Assembly: GCA_003576705.1 (NCBI GenBank)
Contig: QOZS01000012.1
Coordinates: 1 to 64,000, forward strand
DNA: 64,000 nucleotides
Direction: 5' to 3'
From: Desertibaculum subflavum
GTDB taxonomy: Bacteria > Pseudomonadota > Alphaproteobacteria > Ferrovibrionales > Ferrovibrionaceae
A program made the translations under genes and the position numbers. Positions 34,900-43,665 of the stretch are shown here, one piece after another (the stretch's first letter is position 1; each line of letters begins with the position of its first letter). The notes beneath the pieces were generated by a model, which did no database searches, was not told the DNA's origin, and saw only the letters and a program-made list of their open reading frames with translations.

Positions 34900-36636
34900 A
34901 TGACCGCCAACGATCCGCTGTCGCCGATCCGCCTGCAGCTGATGTGGGACCGGCTCATCGCCGTGGTGGAGGAGCAGGCGCTGGCCCTGATCCGCACCGG
35001 CTTCTCCACCTCGACGCGCGAGGCGGGCGATCTTTCCGCCGGCGTGTTCGACCTGGACGGTGCCATGCTGGCCCAGGCGGTGACCGGCACGCCCGGCCAT
35101 ATCAATTCCATGGCGCGGTCGGTCCGCCACTTCCTGGACAAGTTCCCGATCGACACGATGAAGGAAGGCGACGTCTTCCTGACCAACGACCCGTGGAAGG
35201 GCACCGGCCACCTGCACGACTTCACCTTCGTCACGCCGACCTTCCGGCGCGGCCGGATGGTGGCGCTGTTCGCCTCCACCTGCCACGTGGTCGATATCGG
35301 CGGCCGCGGCATGACCGCCGATGCGCGCGAGGTCTACGAGGAAGGGCTCTACATCCCGCTGATCCGCTTTGCCCATGCGGGCAAGGTCGACAAGACCCTG
35401 ATCGACATCGTGCGGGCCAATGTGCGCGAGCCGGTGCAGGTGGTCGGCGACCTCTATTCGCTGGCGACCTGCAACGACATCGGCTCCAAACGGCTGATCG
35501 CCATGATGGACGAGTTCGGCATCGACGACCTGAACCGCCTGGGCAAGCACATCCTGGAGAAGTCGCGCGCCGCCTCGCTGGAGGAGATCCGCAAGATCAA
35601 GCCGGGCACCTACAAGTTCACCATGCGGGCGGACGGCTATGACCATCCGCTCGACCTGGTGGCGACAATGACGATCGGCGAGACCGGCATCGACGTCGAT
35701 TTCGCCGGTACCTCGCCGGTCTCCTCCTACGGCATCAACGTGCCGATCTGCTACACCGAGGCCTACGCGTCGTTCGGCGTGAAATGCATCGTGGCGCCGA
35801 AAGTGCCGAACAACGAGGGCTCGCTCTCGGTCATCCGCATCACCGCGCCGGAGGGCTGCATCCTGAACGCGCCGCCGCCGTCGCCGGTCTCCACCCGGCA
35901 TGTCACCGGCCAGATGCTGCCCGACGTGGTGTTCGGCTGCCTGCACCAGGCACTCGGCGGCAAGGTGCCGGCGGAAGGCACGTCATGCCTGTGGAATCTC
36001 TCGGCGCTGGGCGGGCCCGGCCGCGCCGAAGGCGATCCGGCGGAGATGGCGAAGGCCATGCCGTTCAACATCATCAGCTTCCATTCCGGCGGCACCGGCG
36101 CCAGGCCCGGCAAGGACGGGCTCTCCGCCACCGCCTTCCCGAGCGGCGTGCGCAACATGCCGGTCGAGATCAACGAGGCGATCTCGCCGATCGTGATCTG
36201 GAGGAAGGAGTACCGCACCGATTCCGGCGGCGCCGGCCAGTATCGCGGCGGGCTCGGCCAGGTGATGGAGGTCGGCAACCTCGATCCCGCGGCCTTCGCG
36301 CTCAGCGCCTATTACGACCGCATCCAGAACCCGCCGCGCGGGCGCGAAGGCGGCAAGGACGGTGCCGCCGGCGATCTGCGCCTCGGCTCCGGAGCCAAGC
36401 TGCGCGGCAAGGGCGTGCAGACCGTGCCGAAGGGCGACCGCGTGGTGATCAGCATGCCGGGCGGCGGCGGTCTCGGGCATCCGTGGGCCCGCGATGTCAA
36501 GGCGGTGGCGAGCGACGTACGCCTCGGCATGGTGACGCCGGAAGCGGCGCGACGCGATTACGGCGTCGTTGTCGACGCGGAGGGCAAGGTCGACGCGGCC
36601 GCCACGGCGGATCTGCGCCGCGCCGCGGCTGAGTAG
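34900..36636 (+). CDS. Hydantoinase/oxoprolinase family protein, B subunit type
   Basis: A 578-residue HyuB-type protein. Motifs: SPIRLQLMWDRLIAVVEEQA at the start, SAGVFDLDGAMLAQAVTGTP, then NDPWKGTGHLHDFTFVTP and GGAGQYRGGLGQVMEVG near residue 445. I chose the ATG at 34900 (AAGGAG 7 bases upstream) over the GTG at 34894. It pairs with the preceding A subunit, both apparently cotranscribed. The pair occurs in cyclic-amide and aromatic catabolic clusters; the substrate is unknown. Confidence 0.88.
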   Translation: MTANDPLSPIRLQLMWDRLIAVVEEQALALIRTGFSTSTREAGDLSAGVFDLDGAMLAQAVTGTPGHINSMARSVRHFLDKFPIDTMKEGDVFLTNDPWKGTGHLHDFTFVTPTFRRGRMVALFASTCHVVDIGGRGMTADAREVYEEGLYIPLIRFAHAGKVDKTLIDIVRANVREPVQVVGDLYSLATCNDIGSKRLIAMMDEFGIDDLNRLGKHILEKSRAASLEEIRKIKPGTYKFTMRADGYDHPLDLVATMTIGETGIDVDFAGTSPVSSYGINVPICYTEAYASFGVKCIVAPKVPNNEGSLSVIRITAPEGCILNAPPPSPVSTRHVTGQMLPDVVFGCLHQALGGKVPAEGTSCLWNLSALGGPGRAEGDPAEMAKAMPFNIISFHSGGTGARPGKDGLSATAFPSGVRNMPVEINEAISPIVIWRKEYRTDSGGAGQYRGGLGQVMEVGNLDPAAFALSAYYDRIQNPPRGREGGKDGAAGDLRLGSGAKLRGKGVQTVPKGDRVVISMPGGGGLGHPWARDVKAVASDVRLGMVTPEAARRDYGVVVDAEGKVDAAATADLRRAAAE

Positions 36637-36708
36637 CCGCATTCTTCACGCAATGCCGAATTGACCGCCACGCCGTAGGTGCGGAGCGTCGGCGCAGGCG
36701 CGCCGATA

Positions 36709-36735
36709 TCGACTCCCGCCGATTGTTGTTACAAT
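36709..36735 (+). promoter_or_regulatory. Weak promoter candidate before the molybdenum hydroxylase
   Basis: TCGACT (36709-36714) and TACAAT (36730-36735) with a 15-base gap lie in the 143-base space between hyuB and the molybdenum hydroxylase gene. The TACAAT sits in an AT-rich patch (TTGTTGTTACAATGAACAAA). Spacing is short, so this is tentative. Confidence 0.25.
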
Positions 36736-36779
36736 GAACAAAATCGCGGCGCGCGAAGTCTCGATCGCGGAGGGAGGAA

Positions 36780-39116
36780 ATGGGTCAGTTCGGTATCGGC
36801 CAGTCGGTCACCCGCTTTGAGGACCCGCGGCTCATTCAGGGCCGCGGCCGCTTCCAGTCCGACGTCAACATCCCGGGCCAGGCCTATGCGGTGTTCCTGC
36901 GCTCGCCGCACGCGCATGCGAAGATTCGCTCGATCGACCTGGCGGCCGCGCAGGCAGCACCCGGGGTGATCGCCGTCTATGACGGCAAGGCCTATGCCGC
37001 CGACGGCCTCGGCATGCCGAAGGCGACGATGCCGCGGAAACGGCCGGACGGCTCGCCCATGTTCGCGCCGCAGCGCCCGGCGCTGGTGATCGACCGCGTG
37101 CGCTATGTCGGCGATCCGGTCGCCATGGTGATCGCCGATACCCTGGCGCAAGCCAAGGACGCGGCCGAGCTGATCCAGGTCGATTACGAGGAGCTGCCTT
37201 CCGTCACCTCGACGGCGGAGGCGACGCAGCCCGGCGCCGCGCCGGTCTGGGACGAATGCCCGGACAACATCTCCAACATCGTCGAGCGCGGCAACAAGGC
37301 GGCGACGGAAGCGGCATTCGCCAAGGCGGCGCGCACCTTCAAGCGCCGCTATGTCATCACCCGCGTGCATGCCCAGTTCATGGAGCCGCGCGGCGCGCTC
37401 GGCACCTACGACCCGGGCGAGGACCGGATGACGCTCTATGCCGATGTGCAGTACCCGCACCGCGTGCGCAACATGCTGGCGCAATCGGTGTTCAAGGTGC
37501 CGGAGAGCAAGTTGCGGGTGATCAGCGGCGATGTTGGCGGCGGCTTCGGCACCAAGGGCTGGCAATATGTCGAGCACCGGCTGACCTTGTGGGCCGCGCG
37601 CAAGCTGAACCGCCCGGTCAAGTGGACCTGCGAGCGCTCGGAAGCCGTGATGGCCGACGAGCATGGCCGCGACAATATCGGCGAGATCGAGCTGGCGCTG
37701 GACGCGGACAACAGGTTCACCGCGCTCCGCCTCAACATGCTCTGCAATATCGGCGCCTATATCGGCTCCGACCGCAACCTCTTGTCGCCGTTCGGCATGA
37801 TCGTGACGGTGACCGGCGTCTACAACATCCCGGCCGCCTATGTGTACCTGACCGGCCTGCTCTCCAACACCAACCCGACCGCGCCCTATCGCGGCGCCGG
37901 ACGGCCGGAGGCGATCTACCTGATCGAGCGCGCGATCGACGACCTCGCCCGCGAGGCCGGCCTGGACCGCGTGGAGCTGCGGCGCAAGAACGTCATTCCC
38001 GCCGCCGCCATGCCGTATCAGGCGCCGCTCGGCCCCTATTACGATTGCGGCGAGTTCGAGAAGAACATGGAGCTGGGCCTCGAGCTCGGCGACGTGAAGG
38101 GCTTCGCTGCCCGGCGCGAGGAATCGCGGAAGCGCGGCAAGCTGCGCGGTCTCGGCATCGTCAACGCCATCGAGCAGGCGGCTGGTACGGCGCAGCCGGA
38201 ATATGCCGAGGTGCGCTTCAATCCCTCCGGCACGGCGCAGATGCTGATCGGCACCAAGGCGCAGGGCCAGGGCCACGAGACCATGTACAAGCAGATCCTG
38301 CACGAGCGCCTCGGCATCGACCCGTCCGAGGTGCAGTTCATCGACGGCGATACCGACCGCGTCGCCTTCGGCATGGGGTCGAACGGCTCGCGCTCTGCCG
38401 TCATCGGCGGTTCGGCGCTCTACTTCGCCGCCGGCAAGGTGATCGACAAGGGCAAAAAGATCGCCGCGCACATGCTGGAAGCGGGCATCGACGATATCGA
38501 GTTCGCAAACAACAGCTTCAAGGTCGCCGGCACCGACCGCAGCGTCACCTTGAAGCAGGTGGCGCAGGCCGCCTTCCAGGGCGGCAAGATGCCGCCGGGC
38601 ATCGAACTCGGCCTCTACGAGAACGCGACCTTCCTGAACCCGAAGGACACCTTCCCCAACGGCTGTCATGTCTGCGAGGTCGAGGTCGATCCCGATACCG
38701 GCGAGGTGCGGCTCGACCGCTATGCCGTGGTCGACGATGTCGGCACAGTGATCAATCCGCTGACCCTGAAAGGCCAGATCCATGGCGGCGTGGCGCAGGG
38801 CGTGGGCCAGATCCTGTCCGAGCAGGTGGTATGGGACGGCGAGACCGGGCAGCTGCTCACCGCCAGCTTCCTCGACTACGCCATGCCGCGCGCCGACACG
38901 ATGTGCGACATGGTGATCAAGTCGAGCCCGGTGCCGACGCAGTACAACCCGCTCGGCGCCAAGGGGGCGGGCGAGGCCGGCACGGTCGGCGCCATGCCGG
39001 TGGTGATGAACGCGATCATGGACGCGCTGGCGCCGCTCGGCGTGCGCGAACTCGACATGCCGGCGTCGCCAGACCGCGTCTGGCGCGCCATCGACAAGGC
39101 CAAGACGACAGCATGA
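36780..39116 (+). CDS. Molybdenum hydroxylase large subunit (xanthine dehydrogenase/CoxL family)
   Basis: A 778-residue molybdopterin-binding subunit. Motifs: RFEDPRLIQGRGRFQSDVN at the start, moco contacts GDVGGGFGTKGWQYVEHR and APYRGAGRPEAIYLIERA, GQGHETMYKQILHERLGI, and the active-site Glu in AKGAGEAGTVGAMPV near the C-terminus. The active loop (YRGAGR) is the general hydroxylase type, not the VAYRCSFR loop of true CO dehydrogenase. No FAD subunit (CoxM) or 2Fe-2S subunit (CoxS) gene is adjacent, which is unusual. It could hydroxylate an aromatic heterocycle. Confidence 0.87.
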   Translation: MGQFGIGQSVTRFEDPRLIQGRGRFQSDVNIPGQAYAVFLRSPHAHAKIRSIDLAAAQAAPGVIAVYDGKAYAADGLGMPKATMPRKRPDGSPMFAPQRPALVIDRVRYVGDPVAMVIADTLAQAKDAAELIQVDYEELPSVTSTAEATQPGAAPVWDECPDNISNIVERGNKAATEAAFAKAARTFKRRYVITRVHAQFMEPRGALGTYDPGEDRMTLYADVQYPHRVRNMLAQSVFKVPESKLRVISGDVGGGFGTKGWQYVEHRLTLWAARKLNRPVKWTCERSEAVMADEHGRDNIGEIELALDADNRFTALRLNMLCNIGAYIGSDRNLLSPFGMIVTVTGVYNIPAAYVYLTGLLSNTNPTAPYRGAGRPEAIYLIERAIDDLAREAGLDRVELRRKNVIPAAAMPYQAPLGPYYDCGEFEKNMELGLELGDVKGFAARREESRKRGKLRGLGIVNAIEQAAGTAQPEYAEVRFNPSGTAQMLIGTKAQGQGHETMYKQILHERLGIDPSEVQFIDGDTDRVAFGMGSNGSRSAVIGGSALYFAAGKVIDKGKKIAAHMLEAGIDDIEFANNSFKVAGTDRSVTLKQVAQAAFQGGKMPPGIELGLYENATFLNPKDTFPNGCHVCEVEVDPDTGEVRLDRYAVVDDVGTVINPLTLKGQIHGGVAQGVGQILSEQVVWDGETGQLLTASFLDYAMPRADTMCDMVIKSSPVPTQYNPLGAKGAGEAGTVGAMPVVMNAIMDALAPLGVRELDMPASPDRVWRAIDKAKTTA

Positions 39117-39129
39117 GGGAGGAACGGCT

Positions 39130-39999
39130 ATGAGCGTTCTGGAGGGACCGCGCCGCGAGATCCGCCGCGTGATGTATCGCGGCAGCGCCTACTGGGCGGT
39201 GCCGAAGGAGGACAAGCTCGAGCTTGGCGACGGCCGGGTGGTGGCGGAGACCGAGGTCGGTTATCTGCCGCCCTGCAGCCCAAGCAAGATCCTCTGCATC
39301 CACGTCAACTACCGCTCGCGCCTGTTCGAGTTCCGCGGCACCAACACGCCGCCGCCGACGCCGACCTATTTCCAGAAGCCGGTCACCGCGCTGAACGCGC
39401 ATGGCGGCGAGCTGGTGCGGCCGGAAGGCTACAAGTACCTGAACTACGAAGGCGAGGTCGCCGCCGTGATCGGCAAGGTGACCCGCAACGTCTCGCGCGA
39501 CGAGGTGTGGGAGAATCTCGCCGGCTTCGCGCCGGGCAACGACGTCGGCCTGCAGGACATGCGCAACACCGATTCCGGCTCGATGCTGCGGGTGAAGGGG
39601 CCGGACGGATTCTGCCCGATCGGGCCCGGCCTCGTTTCCGGCGTCGACGTCACGCAATCGACCCTGCGCAGCTACAAGAACGGCAAGCTGGTGCAGGAAG
39701 GCGCGATTTCCGAAATGATCTTCGGCATCGACTACATCATCGCCGATCTCGCCCGCCACATCACGCTCTTGCCCGGCGACGTGATCATGACCGGCACGCC
39801 GGCCAATTCGCGGCCGATGCAGCCCGGCGACAAGATCGAGGTGGAAGTCACCGGCCTCGGCCGCCTGACCAACCATGTGGTCGCAGCACCGGCGCCGCGC
39901 GCCAAGGTCGGGCACGAGCCGACCGATACCGAGGAAGTGCGCCGCATCGCCCTCGGCAACGACGAGCGCCTGCCGCCGCAGATCAAGGGCGCCCGATGA
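39130..39999 (+). CDS. Fumarylacetoacetate hydrolase family protein
   Basis: A 289-residue FAH-fold enzyme. The metal site and fold are visible in KILCIHVNYRSRLFEFRG, YFQKPVTALNAHGGELVRPE, then LNYEGEVAAVIGK (E-x-E metal ligands), FAPGNDVGLQDMRNTD and LLPGDVIMTGTPANSRPMQP. Relatives hydrolyse fumarylpyruvate or decarboxylate and isomerise homoprotocatechuate ring-cleavage products (HpaG/HpcE-type). It sits between the molybdenum hydroxylase and a TetR gene, and near HpaB-type monooxygenases, which fits an aromatic pathway. The 3' end overlaps the convergent TetR gene by 17 bases. Confidence 0.87.
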   Translation: MSVLEGPRREIRRVMYRGSAYWAVPKEDKLELGDGRVVAETEVGYLPPCSPSKILCIHVNYRSRLFEFRGTNTPPPTPTYFQKPVTALNAHGGELVRPEGYKYLNYEGEVAAVIGKVTRNVSRDEVWENLAGFAPGNDVGLQDMRNTDSGSMLRVKGPDGFCPIGPGLVSGVDVTQSTLRSYKNGKLVQEGAISEMIFGIDYIIADLARHITLLPGDVIMTGTPANSRPMQPGDKIEVEVTGLGRLTNHVVAAPAPRAKVGHEPTDTEEVRRIALGNDERLPPQIKGAR

Positions 40000-40654
40000 G
40001 CCTGGCTCCCGCGCGCCTCGTCGGCGCGCGGGAGCCGGCGACCGCCGTTTCCAGCCGCCGGCGCAACTGGGCGTCGAAGCCGTCGCGGTCGATGTCGTCG
40101 TTCAGCCAGTTCTGCAGCAGCAGGAAATAGACCGAGAAATAGACCTGCGCGGCATCGCCAGGATCGAGCTCGCGGCCGATCTCGCGGCGGCGCTGCGCCT
40201 CCCCGATCAGGCGGGCGACCCCGGCATTGATCACGGTGCGGACGCCCATCACCTCGCGGCGGCGCTCGCGATCCTCGTTGAAGGCGATCTCGCGGATGAA
40301 GGCACGGGCGAGCCGCACGTCCTCCGCGTGATAATCGGCGAGCCCGCCGAAGACGTGCATCAGCTGGTCGACCAGCGGCGCCGCCGCCGGCACGGCCGCG
40401 AACGCCTTGTCGATCACCCCCTGCATCTCGTCCATGAAGACGAGCAGCAGCAGGTCTTCCTTGGATCGCGCATAGAGAAACAGCGTGCCCGCGGCGATGC
40501 CGGCCGCGGTGGCGATCTCCTGCGTCGTCGTCGCGGCGAAGCCCTTGCGGCGGAACAGGCGGCCGGCCGCCGCGAGGATGCGGCGGCGCTTCTCCTGCTT
40601 GTTGCGTTCGCGGCGGCCCGGTTCGGACGGCGCGAGATCGGGCTGGCTTGACAT
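39983..40654 (-). CDS. TetR-family transcriptional regulator
   Basis: About 223 residues from the ATG at 40654. The HTH is RRRILAAAGRLFRRKGFAAT followed by TTQEIATAAGIAAGTLFLYA. The ligand-binding domain is helical and ends in an Arg-rich tail. A longer version could begin at 40711, but that would place the operator inside the coding sequence. A near-perfect palindrome sits between this gene and the divergent HpaB genes, so it probably represses them and itself. The inducer is unknown, presumably a pathway intermediate. Confidence 0.88.
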   Translation of the reverse strand: MSSQPDLAPSEPGRRERNKQEKRRRILAAAGRLFRRKGFAATTTQEIATAAGIAAGTLFLYARSKEDLLLLVFMDEMQGVIDKAFAAVPAAAPLVDQLMHVFGGLADYHAEDVRLARAFIREIAFNEDRERRREVMGVRTVINAGVARLIGEAQRRREIGRELDPGDAAQVYFSVYFLLLQNWLNDDIDRDGFDAQLRRRLETAVAGSRAPTRRAGARLIGRP

Positions 40655-40679
40655 GTCTGCGCACAGGAATACGCTTATA

Positions 40680-40703
40680 AAAAAATGAGCGCACTCATTT
40701 TTT
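40680..40703. promoter_or_regulatory. Palindromic operator between tetR and hpaB-type genes
   Basis: AAAAAATGAG (40680-40689) and CTCATTTTTT (40694-40703) are exact inverse complements around a CGCA centre. The 24-base palindrome lies 26 bases upstream of the TetR start and 23 bases upstream of the first monooxygenase start, covering both promoter regions. TetR proteins typically bind such sites as dimers. Confidence 0.75.
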
Positions 40704-40725
40704 ATGTCCACCAGGGGAGGGACGG

Positions 40726-42171
40726 ATGGGAGCGAGAACCGGCGCCGAGTTCCTGAAAGGGCTCAAGAGCCCGCGGTCGATCTGGCTCGGCCGCGAGAAG
40801 GTGACGGATGTGACGGAGCATCCGGCGCTCGCCGGCGCGGCGCATGCCCTGGCCGAGGTCTTCGACCTGCAGCACCGCGAGGCCGCGACCTGCCTGATGC
40901 CGGATCCGGAGACCGGCGAGCCGATCAATGTCAGCCACATGATCCCGCGCTCGCGCGCCGACCTGATGCGCCGGCATGCCTGCCTGGAAAAGATCGCAGA
41001 GTTCTCGGTCGGCCTGATGGGCCGCACGCCGGACTACATGAACGTCACCTATGCGGGCTTCGCCGGCCGCGACGACGAATGGGGCGCCTTCGGCAACGAG
41101 GGCGGCGCGACGAACCTGGTCGCTTATCAGAAATTTCTCCGGCGCAACGATATCTCGCTGACCCACACCATCGTGCAGCCGACCGTCGACAAGGCGCTGG
41201 GCGACGTGCCGGCCGCCGGCAATGACGTGGCGCTGCACAAGGTCGCCGACACCGAGCACGGCATCGTGGTGCGCGGCGCGCGCATCCTGGCGACCCTGGC
41301 ACCGTTCGCCGACGAGATCGCGGTTTATCCGGCGGCCCAGCTGCCGCCCGGCGCCGATGCCTATGCGCTGTCCTTCTGCATCCCGATGTCGACACCGGGC
41401 CTGAAATTCATCTGCCGCGACAGCGTCAGCGTGGCCGGCAACCGGCACGACCACCCGCTCTCCTCCCGCTTCGACGAGCAGGATGCTTTCGTCATCTTCG
41501 ACAATGTGGAGGTGCCGCGGAACCGCGTCTTCATCGACTGCAACATCAACGTTTACAACAACGTGATGCGCACCGGCTGGTACCCGAACATCACCCAGCA
41601 GACCATGATCCGGGCGCAGACCAAGCTCGAATTCGCCTGGGGCGTGGCGCTCCGCATGGCGGAGGCGATCAATTCCCTGCAGCCGCCCTCACTGCAGCAG
41701 ATGGGCGAGATCCGCACCTATGCCGACCTCACCCGCGCCGCGATCGCCGCCGCCGAGCACGAGGCGCATGATTACGGCAATGGCTGCTGGTTCCTGGACA
41801 AGCCGCCGATCACCGCGTTGAAGGCGATCCTGCCGGTCTGGATGCCGCGCGTGGGCGAGATCATCCGCCTGCTCGGCTCGCACAACCTGCTGGCGGCGCC
41901 GACCAAGGCGCAGATGGACGACAAAGAGCTCGGCCCCCTGATCGAGCGCTATCTGCGCGGTGCCGGCGACACGAATGCCGCCAAGCGCGCGCGCATCTTC
42001 CGCCTGGCCTGGGATTTCGCCGGCAGCGCGCTGGCCAGCCGCAACGAGCAGTACGAGCGCTTCTATCTTGGCTCGATCCAGCGCAACTACCAATGGGTCC
42101 AGACCTTGGCCGATCGCAAGCGTGCGGATCGGCTGGTCGATCGCTTTCTCAGCGAAGGCACCGGGCCGTGA
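40726..42171 (+). CDS. HpaB-type flavin-dependent monooxygenase, first copy
   Basis: A 481-residue protein of the 4-hydroxyphenylacetate 3-hydroxylase oxygenase family (HpaB, acyl-CoA dehydrogenase-like fold). Visible family segments: RTGAEFLKGLKSPRSIWLGR at the start, VTYAGFAGRDDEWGAFGNEG, SLTHTIVQPTVDKALGDVPA, then HPLSSRFDEQDAFVIFDNVE and VPRNRVFIDCNINVYNNV. These enzymes use FADH2 from a separate reductase (HpaC) to hydroxylate phenols. No reductase gene is next to it. Divergent from tetR, separated by the palindromic operator. A GGGAGG site precedes the ATG. Confidence 0.85.
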   Translation: MGARTGAEFLKGLKSPRSIWLGREKVTDVTEHPALAGAAHALAEVFDLQHREAATCLMPDPETGEPINVSHMIPRSRADLMRRHACLEKIAEFSVGLMGRTPDYMNVTYAGFAGRDDEWGAFGNEGGATNLVAYQKFLRRNDISLTHTIVQPTVDKALGDVPAAGNDVALHKVADTEHGIVVRGARILATLAPFADEIAVYPAAQLPPGADAYALSFCIPMSTPGLKFICRDSVSVAGNRHDHPLSSRFDEQDAFVIFDNVEVPRNRVFIDCNINVYNNVMRTGWYPNITQQTMIRAQTKLEFAWGVALRMAEAINSLQPPSLQQMGEIRTYADLTRAAIAAAEHEAHDYGNGCWFLDKPPITALKAILPVWMPRVGEIIRLLGSHNLLAAPTKAQMDDKELGPLIERYLRGAGDTNAAKRARIFRLAWDFAGSALASRNEQYERFYLGSIQRNYQWVQTLADRKRADRLVDRFLSEGTGP

Positions 42172-43643
42172 GGCGCGGCGCCGAATACCGCGATGCGCTG
42201 CGCGACGGCCGCCGCGTCTGGCTGCTGGGCGAGGGCCAGGTCGACGACGTCACCGCGCATCCGGCGACCCGGCCGATGGTCGACGAGTATGTCCGCTGGT
42301 ACGACCGCCACTTCGATCCGGCCTGGGCCGATATCGTGCTGGCGCCGCGTGACGGCGACGGCGCGCGCACGCCCTGGGCCTATACGGTGCCGAAGAGCGC
42401 GGAACAGCTCCGCGCCATGGGCCACTGCTTCCTCAAGACCACGTTCGAGACCGCCGGGAATGTGACCCACACGCCGGCCTATGGCCACCTGATCGCCATG
42501 GGCGTGCAGGTCGCCGTGCAGATGGGGAAGCCCTCGGCCGAGGAGCTCGCGAAGGTGGAGACCTACCGCGCGCTGATCGCGAGCACCGGCCGTTTCCTCA
42601 CCTTCTCCGCCGGCTCCGCCACCATCGGCCAGCGTCTCAATCCCGATCCGGCCCGGCGCACCGCGCTGAAAGTCGTGCGCGAGACAGACCGGGGCCTGAT
42701 CGTCGACGGCAAGGTCGGCATGCATACGAGCCCGGCCTATGCCGAGGACGTCTATATCGGCGCGCTGAACGGCGCCGAGTATCAGGGCCGGCGCGCCACC
42801 TTCGCGGTGGCGGTGAACAGCCCCGGCGTCACCGTGATCTGCCGCAAGCCCTCGCGCCACGATGCCAATCCCTTCCTCGCGCCGCTCAGCAGCCGGTACG
42901 ACGAGCTGGACGGCCAGATGTGGCTCGACAACGTGCTGGTGCCATGGGAGCGCGTCTTCCTGGTCGATCCCTCGCCCGAGCCGGTGGCGACCTGGCTGTT
43001 CTGGCATCAGCTCTATTGCTGGCTCGCCAAGGCGGAGTTCTCGCTCGGCCTCGCCTTGGCGCTGACCGACGCGATGGGGTTGCGCGAGCACGAGCAGACC
43101 ATCGACTATCTGGTCGACCTGATCGCCGCGGTGCAGACGGTGCGCAGCTGCCAGATCGCGGCAGAGGCCGATCCGGACTTCACCACGGCCGGCAATTGCC
43201 AGCCGAACCACGCCCATGTGGCCGCCGGCAGCATCGCCATGCTGAACGCCCGGCCGCGCATGAACGACATCCTGCGCACGCTCCCCGGCTCCTCGCTGGT
43301 CGTGGCGCCCGCGGACAGCGACCTCGCGGCACCGGAGATGGCGGCAGGTCTCGCCGAATCCTTCGCCGGCGGCGGCTATACCGCCAAGCAGCGCTCTGCC
43401 CTGCTGCAGCTCGCCTGGGACCATGTCGGCTCGGCCCTGGATGCCCGTGAATCGGTGTTCGAACTGCATGCCAATGGCGGCGTGCAGACCTGGCGCGGCC
43501 GCCTGCGCCGCCGTTTCGACGGCTACAACGAGCTCGCCAATGGCGTGCTGCGCGCGCTGCCGCTGGACATGCCCAAGGTCGACCTGACCGGCGTCCGCGA
43601 AATCCCGCTGGCCCAGCGCCGCCCGGTCACGCCGAAGGGATAG
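42168..43643 (+). CDS. HpaB-type flavin-dependent monooxygenase, second copy
   Basis: A 491-residue HpaB-family protein starting at GTG 42168, which overlaps the first copy's stop (GTGA). Motifs: RRGAEYRDALRDGRRVWLLG, VDDVTAHPATRPMVDEYVRW, TFSAGSATIGQRLNPDPARR and PLSSRYDELDGQMWLDNVLV. It is clearly diverged from the first copy, not a recent duplicate: sequence identity is limited to family blocks. The overlap suggests equal production and possibly a heteromeric oxygenase. Substrate unknown. Confidence 0.84.
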   Translation: MRRGAEYRDALRDGRRVWLLGEGQVDDVTAHPATRPMVDEYVRWYDRHFDPAWADIVLAPRDGDGARTPWAYTVPKSAEQLRAMGHCFLKTTFETAGNVTHTPAYGHLIAMGVQVAVQMGKPSAEELAKVETYRALIASTGRFLTFSAGSATIGQRLNPDPARRTALKVVRETDRGLIVDGKVGMHTSPAYAEDVYIGALNGAEYQGRRATFAVAVNSPGVTVICRKPSRHDANPFLAPLSSRYDELDGQMWLDNVLVPWERVFLVDPSPEPVATWLFWHQLYCWLAKAEFSLGLALALTDAMGLREHEQTIDYLVDLIAAVQTVRSCQIAAEADPDFTTAGNCQPNHAHVAAGSIAMLNARPRMNDILRTLPGSSLVVAPADSDLAAPEMAAGLAESFAGGGYTAKQRSALLQLAWDHVGSALDARESVFELHANGGVQTWRGRLRRRFDGYNELANGVLRALPLDMPKVDLTGVREIPLAQRRPVTPKG

Positions 43644-43665
43644 CGGGCGCCCGAGGCGGTTCGCT

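Noticed and set aside
32813..36636. Call of the HyuAB pair as acetone carboxylase
   Set aside because: The third small acetone carboxylase subunit is missing, and the neighbours are aromatic-type enzymes. The general hydantoinase/oxoprolinase family is safer.
36780..39116. Call as carbon monoxide dehydrogenase CoxL
   Set aside because: The active-site loop is YRGAGR rather than the selanyl-cysteine VAYRCSFR loop of true CO dehydrogenase.
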